Source: Candidatus Zixiibacteriota bacterium (GTDB lineage Bacteria; Zixibacteria; MSB-5A5; GN15; FEB-12). Taken from it: 64,000 bases of DNA. Made by a program: the position numbers and the translations under genes. Below, one piece after another: positions 55,194-62,243 of the stretch. The notes beneath the pieces were generated by a model, which saw only the letters and a program-made list of their open reading frames with translations, was not told where the DNA came from and did not search any database. Position 1 is the first letter of the stretch, and every line of letters starts with the position of its first letter. The stretch is taken from contig CP070674.1 in NCBI GenBank assembly GCA_020351995.1, positions 1,949,077 through 2,013,076 of the forward strand, in the 5' to 3' direction.

Positions 55194-55256
55194 TTCAACC
55201 TCCAAATAACTTATTGGTTTGCAAAGCCGATTGATTACGATAGGTTACCGCCCGGC

Positions 55257-55598
55257 CTAATACAACCTGGCTCCGAGAACGGCCTCGTGGGCGGGGCTGA
55301 TCAGGGAAATCCCGCCCCCCTGACGGTCAACTCCCAAAACCAGGACTTCGGACATATACCCGGCGATGTTTTTCGGCTCAAAATTCACCACTGCCAGACA
55401 TTGTCGTCCGAGAAGTTCTTCGGGAGAGTAATTCTCTTTGTAGCGGCCGGAGGACTGCTTTGTACCTATCTCGGGTCCGAAATCGATTTTGAACTTGTAG
55501 GATGGAAACCGGGCCCGCTCGAAGTCTTCCACCTCGACGATCCTGCCGACCCGGATATCAACCTTCTCGAAATCCTCAAAGGCAATAATGTCGCTCAT
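55257..55598 (-). CDS. csaA: CsaA-like tRNA-binding domain protein
   Basis: 113 residues consisting of one OB-fold tRNA-binding domain: F-E-K-V-D-I-R-V-G-R-I at the start, the K-F-K-I-D-F-G-P-E-I-G central strands, C-L-A-V-V-N-F-E-P, and a final L-I-S-P-A-H strand. CsaA is a small export-linked chaperone in Bacillus and a structural cousin of the methionyl-tRNA synthetase C-terminal domain; both act in the cytosol. The ATG lies 3 nt after the stop of the upstream beta-barrel gene and overlaps its AAGGA ribosome site, so the two are coupled. Confidence 0.9.
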   Translation of the reverse strand: MSDIIAFEDFEKVDIRVGRIVEVEDFERARFPSYKFKIDFGPEIGTKQSSGRYKENYSPEELLGRQCLAVVNFEPKNIAGYMSEVLVLGVDRQGGGISLISPAHEAVLGARLY

Positions 55599-55601
55599 TC
55601 C

Positions 55602-57272
55602 TTAATATATATAATGGCTGAGCGACACCCCAGCAAAATACCGATCTTCCGTATAGCGACTGTTGACATAGTACCACGAGGCATCACCGGGTCGGTCGTG
55701 TCGGTACCCGACCGATGCCGTCAGGGCAGTTGGAATAGAGATTCGGTAAGTTACGCCTCCGGCGAGCAAAAACTCTTTCTTTGTGGTCTCGCGAACATCC
55801 GGATCCAAAAGAAAATCCGATTCGGGATCAGCCTTGAAATATTCGTACGAATAGTCGGTTCGGAAGCTCAGCTGTGTTCGTGAGTTCAGTATGTAGGTCG
55901 CGGTTCCGACCAGATCGAAACGATAACGGCTGTCGATATCGTTTTCGAATCCATATGTCGATGACCCGGCATTGGAGCCATCGTCGTCAACGACATACCT
56001 ACTGTACCATTCAGCCCGGGTGATATGCGAGCTGAAGTAGTATTTCCCGGAAGCCCACAAGTCGAGTTGCCATTGGCGCGACAGGGGTTTGGCGTATTCG
56101 ACTATGGCCCGGAGGTAGGTGTCATACGCTTCAGTGATGGTGGATTGGTAGCGATATTCATGCTCGTTGTAATCATATAAGGTGTCGACCACGCCGGGGT
56201 TTGAGATATCGTAATAGGAAAGGAAGCGGTAGTAATCAGAGATGGTCGTCGAGCGATCCCGGTTGTGTGAGTAATCGAATCCCGGTCCGAGCCGCGCCCT
56301 GAAACCGAAGGTTCTGCCGTAACGCGGGAAATAATCCCAGACATCCTGGATGAGAAGACAGGCCCGGCCGTTGCCGGCATCGCTGATTCCCACATCGCTC
56401 AGATAGCTCATGATGGCATCGAGCGATTCTATCTTGCGAATACGCTCGTCGACGGCGTGCTCGAGTCGATTCTGATACACAATATCGCAGAGGGCGAGCA
56501 TTTCGTCGTGAGTCGGCTCGCGCAAGAGGACACCATTGCTACGCAACTCCTCGATTATATACATAGCTGTGGAAGCGTAGTTACCCCGGTAGAGACGTCC
56601 CCAGCCCGGCAGCAGAACCATGGATACTAATACGTGCCTCATGTCAGGTGAGTGTTCACTGCTACGTTCTTCCAGCAGGGTTCTGACCCGCGGCGCATAA
56701 TAATCTACTCTGTCTTGAAAATAGTAATCGGTAGCACCCGGTGATTCCTCATACATGAATCTTACCGAGGCCCCGATCGACGCAAAGAAATCTCCAGAAA
56801 GGTACTGACCGACGTCGGCGTAGGCCACCGTGCTGAGCTCTCTTCGGGCGCTTTTTGACTCGCTTCGGGACAGTTCGTATTCCTCAACTATTTCGCTGAA
56901 ATCAGACCCTGTTCGGTTTCTCGTAGTATTTTCCTTTTCCCAGTCATAAGAACCTGTAATGTCGAGTGTGGTAGACAAGAAGCGTGGCACCGTTTGGTAC
57001 CGATAAGCCAACCTGGACTTGAGCCCGCCGGACCAGGTGGCTATATCACGAGTCTGAGTGGAGTGATGGAGATTCGAGGTCGGACGATAGGTCGAGCTCC
57101 ATATGTCATAATTATTAAGGCCGAGATTGCCCATAACTTTCCATTCAAGGTCCACAAATTTCTCGGGAATGTAATCACTAATATTGAATGTTGATTCCTC
57201 CGCTAACGCCATACTGCCCCCGGCCGCGGCTAGCAACGCGGCACAGCACATCACAAGGAATGATTTCCGCAC
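55602..57272 (-). CDS. Predicted outer-membrane beta-barrel protein
   Basis: 556 residues. Signal peptide ends at about A24 (M-A-L-A). The rest is rich in amphipathic, alternating aromatic strands (for example L-S-F-R-T-D-Y-S-Y-E-Y-F, T-A-S-V-G-Y-R-H-D) and ends in S-L-S-H-Y-I-Y, an aromatic-terminated strand typical for BAM-inserted barrels. A helical plug-like segment spans about 200-330. It is co-directional and coupled with csaA, which could assist its export. No named family recognised. Position 57273-57415 upstream holds no gene. Confidence 0.82.
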   Translation of the reverse strand: MRKSFLVMCCAALLAAAGGSMALAEESTFNISDYIPEKFVDLEWKVMGNLGLNNYDIWSSTYRPTSNLHHSTQTRDIATWSGGLKSRLAYRYQTVPRFLSTTLDITGSYDWEKENTTRNRTGSDFSEIVEEYELSRSESKSARRELSTVAYADVGQYLSGDFFASIGASVRFMYEESPGATDYYFQDRVDYYAPRVRTLLEERSSEHSPDMRHVLVSMVLLPGWGRLYRGNYASTAMYIIEELRSNGVLLREPTHDEMLALCDIVYQNRLEHAVDERIRKIESLDAIMSYLSDVGISDAGNGRACLLIQDVWDYFPRYGRTFGFRARLGPGFDYSHNRDRSTTISDYYRFLSYYDISNPGVVDTLYDYNEHEYRYQSTITEAYDTYLRAIVEYAKPLSRQWQLDLWASGKYYFSSHITRAEWYSRYVVDDDGSNAGSSTYGFENDIDSRYRFDLVGTATYILNSRTQLSFRTDYSYEYFKADPESDFLLDPDVRETTKKEFLLAGGVTYRISIPTALTASVGYRHDRPGDASWYYVNSRYTEDRYFAGVSLSHYIY

Positions 57273-57415
57273 GATTCTCTCCCATGACTCAGATGTTGAT
57301 ATTTCAGTGTACTGCGTAAACCGGGCGCCAGATCAGGTAAGACTGCTGAAAGGCGGCCTGTTGCTACACATTATAACCCGTAGCAACAGAAATCTTCCAG
57401 ACTTTTTTCTTTTTT

Positions 57416-57970
57416 TTAGAAATCGAAATTGTCGAACGAGATTATTTCTACGATGTCCTTACGAGTTCGCGGGGCTTCGTCCTTTTTTCTCGTACGTTCG
57501 TCAAGCTGGTCAACGGAGCCCTCGTAGCCGAGCGAGATTACACAGAGGACGTGATACTCATCCGGAATATCCAGGGCTGTTTTCACACCAGCGGCATCGT
57601 AGCCGGCCATGGGATGGCCCATGAGTCCTTCCTGTACCGCACCCAGCAGAAGCGACAGGGTGGCCATGCCGCTGTCGAACTGGTAGTACTTAACGGGGTC
57701 GTCCTCGCGACTGTAATCGTCGGCCTCGCGGGCACACACGACAACGAGCACCGGCGCTTTGGCGGCCCATTCATTTCCACGTGACAGCGCCGCTGACAGT
57801 TTTTCATGACGCTGCTTGTTCTGCACGAATATCACCCGCCAGGGTTGTTTGTTGGCACATGATGGTGTCCAGCGGACAATTTCGAAGATGCGCTCGAGTG
57901 ATTCTTTGGTAATCGGTTTGTCAAGATAAGAACGCTTGCTGTAGCGTTTAAAGAAGATTGATTCCTGCAT
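57416..57970 (-). CDS. Nitroreductase-family FMN flavoprotein
   Basis: 184 residues. FMN-binding nitroreductase fold: the N-terminal R-Y-S-K-R-S-Y motif holds the flavin phosphate, and W-T-P-S-C-A-N-K-Q-P-W-R-V-I-F-V is the typical SxxN-x-Q-P-W segment. The Q-x-G-L-M-G-H-P-M-A-G-Y stretch in the middle and V-I-S-L-G-Y near residue 148 complete the fold. It reduces nitro compounds, quinones or flavins with NAD(P)H in the cytosol; substrate unknown. A GGGGGAG ribosome site precedes ATG 57970. The gene is followed by an A/T-rich tract (57400-57415). Confidence 0.9.
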   Translation of the reverse strand: MQESIFFKRYSKRSYLDKPITKESLERIFEIVRWTPSCANKQPWRVIFVQNKQRHEKLSAALSRGNEWAAKAPVLVVVCAREADDYSREDDPVKYYQFDSGMATLSLLLGAVQEGLMGHPMAGYDAAGVKTALDIPDEYHVLCVISLGYEGSVDQLDERTRKKDEAPRTRKDIVEIISFDNFDF

Positions 57971-58004
57971 GATCGCTCCCCCTTCGTTTCAGAGTGTCTG
58001 ATAG

Positions 58005-58940
58005 CTACTGATTTATCGCTACATTGACTTTATAGCCGGCTATGGTCAGAAGCTTCTCCTGGCGCTGACGAATCATGGATTCGGTCATCTCGTAATCGGG
58101 GCCGACGTTCTCAATCATGATTGACGACGTTGCCGATGCAAAGCAACCAGCCGTGAACAAGTCGCCGCCGGTTTTGAGATACTCGAAGACAAACGCGCCC
58201 ATATAGGTATCCCCCGCGCCCGTGGCGTCGACAAGGTCAATCTCGTAGGGCGGAATATCGATGAATTGATCGCCGTCGAATATAATCGAGCCGAGTTCCG
58301 CGAGGGTAAGGATAACAATTTTCGGACCCCATGACTTGATGATACGAGCAGCTTCGTACGGATCTTCACGACAATTTATACCCGTCAGAACCATGCCCTC
58401 GAGTTCGTTCGGTTTGACGATATCGAAAGCGCCCAGCGCATCTTCTATACCGTCGACCTTCTTGTGATATATGCGGCCGTCGTCCTCGGCTCCGCGCAGC
58501 AATCCCTGCGGGTCACAGAAGAAGAGACCGTTGAAGTTGTCGCGGATATGCCCGATCTGTTCAAGAGAAATCTCACCGAGAATCGGTGCAATCAGAACGG
58601 CTTCCGATGTTTCGTACCATTCTGATTTGATATTGGCGATGTTGTCGGCGCGCCCGAGAAGATCGAGGGTGCGATTGCCGAAGTCATCGTAGTATATCAG
58701 TGAGAATCCGCCCGTTTCCTTAGACGGCACAACCTCATAATCGATATTAAATCTCTCGAGGTCGGCTACGAATTTTTCTCTGTAATCATTGCCAACGGCT
58801 CCGACCAGCATGACTTTCTCCCCGATCTTCGAAAGAGCCAGGGCGGCGTTGGTCGAACAGCCTGAGAGGATACGTGTTTCGGTGTTGACTTTTTGGGTCT
58901 TTATGTAGTCATAGACGGGGTTACCAATAGCTGTAATCAA
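58005..58940 (-). CDS. PfkB-family sugar or nucleoside kinase
   Basis: 311 residues from TTG 58940 (AAAGG 8 nt upstream). PfkB signatures: N-terminal A-I-G-N-P-V-Y-D, G-x-x-T-N-A-A-L-A-L-S-K-I-G, and D-A-T-G-A-G-D-T-Y-M-G-A-F at about 238-250 with the catalytic Asp. Family members phosphorylate ribose, fructose, adenosine, tagatose phosphate and others. The first motif is G-C-S-T-N instead of the usual G-G-x-x-N-x-A, so substrate cannot be chosen. Cytosolic. It precedes the nitroreductase by 34 nt on the same strand. Confidence 0.9.
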   Translation of the reverse strand: MITAIGNPVYDYIKTQKVNTETRILSGCSTNAALALSKIGEKVMLVGAVGNDYREKFVADLERFNIDYEVVPSKETGGFSLIYYDDFGNRTLDLLGRADNIANIKSEWYETSEAVLIAPILGEISLEQIGHIRDNFNGLFFCDPQGLLRGAEDDGRIYHKKVDGIEDALGAFDIVKPNELEGMVLTGINCREDPYEAARIIKSWGPKIVILTLAELGSIIFDGDQFIDIPPYEIDLVDATGAGDTYMGAFVFEYLKTGGDLFTAGCFASATSSIMIENVGPDYEMTESMIRQRQEKLLTIAGYKVNVAINQ

Positions 58941-59022
58941 GATGCAGCCTTTCTGCGTTTATTGATGGTAATCGGCATGAATATAGCGCTACGGATGTAA
59001 TATGTAAAGCCGGTGGATATGA

Positions 59023-59646
59023 TCAGACTTCCTTTTTGTCACCGAGAATCTTCTTGGTATACGCGAGTCGCTGGATAGCGGTTATGATGGAGGTGACACC
59101 GACAACGATCAGGGCGAACTCCAGCCAGCCGCCTTTGGGCCATTTGCCCATCGGCAGAAAATGCTCCAGAACGGAACCGATGACTATGAGAATGAACTTC
59201 TCCAATCTGCCCATAATTCCCACGGCGCAGTTTTCGATCTTCCCCATTGACTCCGCCGCGGCGCGAGTATAGCTGGCTATCATCATTCCGAACAGGGCGA
59301 ACAATCCCCATCCGGCATGAACTGTTCCTGACATGGTAATTCCGGCCAGAATGAAAAACTCCCCGTACCGGTCGGCGACATGGTCGAGAATCCCGCCATA
59401 GACAGTGCCCATGTTTCCGGCTCGAGCTGTGGAGCCGTCGAGCATATCCATAAACGAGGTCAGGACCATCCAGACCACACCCCAGATCATCTCCCCCTTC
59501 CAGAAGTAGATTCCTGAAACGATGGAACAGATCAACGAGATAGCGGTGAGGAAATTCGGTTTGAGACCGATTTTCACGCAGGCTTTCCCCAGAAAGAGTG
59601 ATGATTCCTCGTAAAACTGTCTTTTGCGCTGGTTGATTCCCGGCAA
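59023..59646 (-). CDS. CDP-alcohol phosphatidyltransferase
   Basis: 207 residues with about five or six membrane helices. The complete family signature is present: D-x2-D-G-x2-A-R-x8-G-x3-D-x3-D (D-M-L-D-G-S-T-A-R, then G-G-I-L-D-H-V-A-D). These inner-membrane enzymes transfer a diacylglyceryl or other phosphoalkyl group from CDP to an alcohol (glycerol phosphate, serine, inositol phosphate). No specific subfamily marker is visible. Starts at TTG 59646 with GAGGGA about 11 nt before it. It runs 82 nt before the PfkB kinase on the same strand. Confidence 0.92.
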   Translation of the reverse strand: MPGINQRKRQFYEESSLFLGKACVKIGLKPNFLTAISLICSIVSGIYFWKGEMIWGVVWMVLTSFMDMLDGSTARAGNMGTVYGGILDHVADRYGEFFILAGITMSGTVHAGWGLFALFGMMIASYTRAAAESMGKIENCAVGIMGRLEKFILIVIGSVLEHFLPMGKWPKGGWLEFALIVVGVTSIITAIQRLAYTKKILGDKKEV

Positions 59647-59779
59647 GACTGATATTCCCTCGACTTAAAATTCAGTCAAATATATGGTCTTTTGAGATAC
59701 CCGTCAACGACCATAATAGACATTTCACCGAGCACGAAGGCCTTAATCAGCAATGTCTTGTGGTGTAAAGAATCCCTGT

Positions 59780-59808
59780 TTGACATTTTTGGCCGGGCAA
59801 CGGATATT
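59780..59808 (+). promoter_or_regulatory. Leaderless-type promoter of obg
   Basis: Perfect TTGACA (59780-59785), 17-nt spacer, GATATT (59803-59808). The ATG at 59816 is 36 nt from the -35 start and lacks a Shine-Dalgarno. Confidence 0.52.
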
Positions 59809-59815
59809 GACAGCA

Positions 59816-60799
59816 ATGTTTATCGACTACGTGGAGATAGAAATTACGGCCGGGAGTGGCGGTCACGGATGTGTGGCTTTTCATACTGAAAAATTCATCC
59901 CGAAGGGTGGTCCCGACGGAGGTGACGGCGGACACGGCGGAAGCATTATCGCCCAAGCCGACCGCAATCTGAGGACGCTGTTGGATTTCCGGTATCGTCG
60001 CGTCTACCGGGCCGAAAACGGTCAACCCGGAAGCGGTGGCCTGAAGACCGGGCGATCGGGAGAGGACACAATTCTGAGGCTGCCGGTAGGTACGATCATC
60101 AGAGACCTCTCTTCGGGTCAGGTATTGTTTGATCTCGACCGACCGGATGTCCAATTCGTTGTTGCCAGGGGAGGAAAGGGTGGCCATGGCAACGCTTATT
60201 ACAAGTCTCCCACCAACCAATCGCCGCGCAAGGCCCAGGAGGGTTTTCCCGGTGAGAGTCGAAAAATCGCGCTTGAATTGAAGCTACTGGCCGACGTCGG
60301 GCTGGTGGGACTTCCCAACGCGGGGAAATCCACAATTCTGTCGGCGTTTTCTCAGGCGCGCCCGAAGATAGCTGATTATCCTTTCACGACTCTGACGCCC
60401 AGCTTAGGTATTGTGAAATTCCGTGAGTACAAGTCATGTGTGATGGCCGATATCCCCGGTCTCATTGAGGGTGCCTCGGATGGAAAAGGTCTGGGCCATC
60501 AGTTTCTCAGACATATTCAGCGCACGGCCCTGATAGTTTACGTAATCGACATCAATGATATCGATATCGAGGAGACAAGGCAGGTTCTGTACAAGGAGCT
60601 GGTCAGTTTCGACCGGCAGCTTGCGGCGCGCCCTACTGTCATAGTCGTGACAAAAATAGATACCGTAAGCGAAAGTGATTTAAAAGATATTTCCAGAGAA
60701 TTGCCGGATGACTATATTTATATGTCAGCCGTCACCCGGCAAGGCGCCCGTGATTTTTTGGAAGCCATTGAGAACAAACTTGACCAGCAAGGAGCTTAA
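59816..60799 (+). CDS. obg: GTPase Obg (ribosome assembly)
   Basis: 327 residues from ATG 59816, the start that gives the conserved M-F-I-D-Y-V; an ATG 63 nt earlier would add a non-conserved extension. The glycine-rich Obg fold spans 1-155 (G-G-P-D-G-G-D-G-G-H-G-G), then the GTPase domain with G1 G-L-P-N-A-G-K-S-T (165-173), T-T-L-T-P, D-I-P-G-L-I-E-G-A and G4 V-T-K-I-D. It has no extra C-terminal domain, as in the shorter Obg class. Obg assists 50S assembly and stress responses. dprA begins within its last codons, so the two are co-transcribed. Confidence 0.95.
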   Translation: MFIDYVEIEITAGSGGHGCVAFHTEKFIPKGGPDGGDGGHGGSIIAQADRNLRTLLDFRYRRVYRAENGQPGSGGLKTGRSGEDTILRLPVGTIIRDLSSGQVLFDLDRPDVQFVVARGGKGGHGNAYYKSPTNQSPRKAQEGFPGESRKIALELKLLADVGLVGLPNAGKSTILSAFSQARPKIADYPFTTLTPSLGIVKFREYKSCVMADIPGLIEGASDGKGLGHQFLRHIQRTALIVYVIDINDIDIEETRQVLYKELVSFDRQLAARPTVIVVTKIDTVSESDLKDISRELPDDYIYMSAVTRQGARDFLEAIENKLDQQGA

Positions 60800-61898
60800 A
60801 GAGAAACTGATTGACGCCATTGGGCTGCTTGCCATACCCGGCGTTGGATCAGGGCGGTACAACCGGCTTGTAAAGGCGTTCGGCAGTCCATCAGCGGTGC
60901 TGCACGCCTCGCGTCTGGAGTTGGAGGCCGTGAGCGGGATATCGGCCACGATTGCTTCCAACGTCAAATCACTGTTTGACGGCAGCCGGGCGTGCGAGAT
61001 AGCGTCAAGGATTACCGAGCTTGGTTGGACGGTTCTTTTCCGCGATGACCCGGCTTATCCGCAACCGCTTCTCAATATTCCCGAGGCTGATATTCCCCCG
61101 TTACTTTTTGCCGAAGGTGAACTTTCCGGCATCGATACGGCCGTCGCCATCGTCGGTACCAGGCATCCCACGGAACAGGGTCGTATGTTTGCTTATGACC
61201 TTGCCGCATCGCTGGCCAGGGCGGGGATCACCGTCGTTTCGGGAATGGCCGAGGGGATTGACGCCGCCGCTCACAAGGGGGCTCTGGAGACCGGCGGCCG
61301 TACCGTGGCCGTCTGGGGAAATTCACTCGATATCGTCTATCCGCCCGCGAACAAGACCCTGGCCTGTCAGATAAAGAAGAGAGGTCTGGTACTTTCGGAG
61401 TACCTGCCGGGTACATCGCCCGATCGGGCCAATTTCCCGGAGAGAAACCGGATAATATCGGGGCTTTCGGAAGGAGTGGTCGTTATCGAGGCGGGCAAGA
61501 AATCCGGCGCGTTGATAACGGCTGAGCGTGCTCTTGGTCAGGGGCGCGAACTGTTCGCGGTTCCGGGTCGGCCGGGCGCCACGATGAGCCAGGGTACCAA
61601 CGCGCTGATAAAGAAAGGCGCGCGGCTGCTGACCTCGATAGACGATATTTTTGAGGAATTGCCCCGCCTCAGGGGAGAAGTACTCACTAAGAAATTCTCG
61701 CAATTGCCCGATATGACTGACATTGAGACCAGAATTGTCGATCTGTTTTCTCAGGGTCCACAGCAGCTTGACCAGTTGGCTCGCATGGCGGATTTGCCCG
61801 TGCAGGAAGTCATGGAATTCATCCTGGCGCTGGAGTTGAAAGGTATTGTTCGCGAAGTGTCGGGCAAAAGGTTCGTTTTGAATGAAGAATACCTATGA
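60780..61898 (+). CDS. dprA: DNA-processing protein DprA
   Basis: 372 residues if started at TTG 60780, which overlaps the end of obg by 20 nt; no ATG or GTG is available near the conserved start, and the exact start is uncertain. An N-terminal helix-hairpin region (I-P-G-V-G-S-G) precedes the Rossmann-like DprA core (V-A-I-V-G-T-R, V-S-G-M-A-E-G-I-D-A-A-A-H, E-R-N-R-I-I-S-G-L-S, S-G-A-L-I-T-A-E). A winged-helix tail (about 300-370) ends it. DprA loads RecA on incoming single strands in natural transformation. Overlaps ptsH by ATGA. Confidence 0.93.
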   Translation: MTSKELKEKLIDAIGLLAIPGVGSGRYNRLVKAFGSPSAVLHASRLELEAVSGISATIASNVKSLFDGSRACEIASRITELGWTVLFRDDPAYPQPLLNIPEADIPPLLFAEGELSGIDTAVAIVGTRHPTEQGRMFAYDLAASLARAGITVVSGMAEGIDAAAHKGALETGGRTVAVWGNSLDIVYPPANKTLACQIKKRGLVLSEYLPGTSPDRANFPERNRIISGLSEGVVVIEAGKKSGALITAERALGQGRELFAVPGRPGATMSQGTNALIKKGARLLTSIDDIFEELPRLRGEVLTKKFSQLPDMTDIETRIVDLFSQGPQQLDQLARMADLPVQEVMEFILALELKGIVREVSGKRFVLNEEYL

Positions 61899-62164
61899 TC
61901 AAGCAAAGAGCAAAAATTCTAAACAAGCTTGGCCTGCACGCTCGCCCCTCGGCAATGCTGGTGACGGCGGCGAGCAAGTTCGAATCACAGGTGTTCCTTA
62001 CCAAGGATGGATTGCGAGTTAATGCCAAGTCAATTATGGGGGTGATGATGCTGGCTGCTGAACAGGGGACTGAACTTACGCTTGAGATTGACGGTGCTGA
62101 CGAAGAGGCTGCCATGCAGGAGATATTGGCGGTGATCGAGTCCGGGTTCGGTGAAATGGACTGA
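61895..62164 (+). CDS. ptsH: Phosphocarrier protein HPr
   Basis: 89 residues. Active-site His15 lies in G-L-H-A-R-P-S-A and regulatory Ser46 in N-A-K-S-I-M-G-V-M-M-L-A-A, so the protein can be phosphorylated by Enzyme I and, if HPr kinase exists, at Ser46. ATGA overlap with dprA. Enzyme I follows by 79 nt. No sugar permease (EII) is visible, which is common in FCB bacteria and suggests a regulatory PTS. Confidence 0.96.
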   Translation: MIKQRAKILNKLGLHARPSAMLVTAASKFESQVFLTKDGLRVNAKSIMGVMMLAAEQGTELTLEIDGADEEAAMQEILAVIESGFGEMD

Positions 62165-62243
62165 TATTCCTCTTGCCTTAACAACTCAACGCCATATACC
62201 TTGATAGTTGATAGTGAATTAACCAGGAGGGTTAATTTCGGAA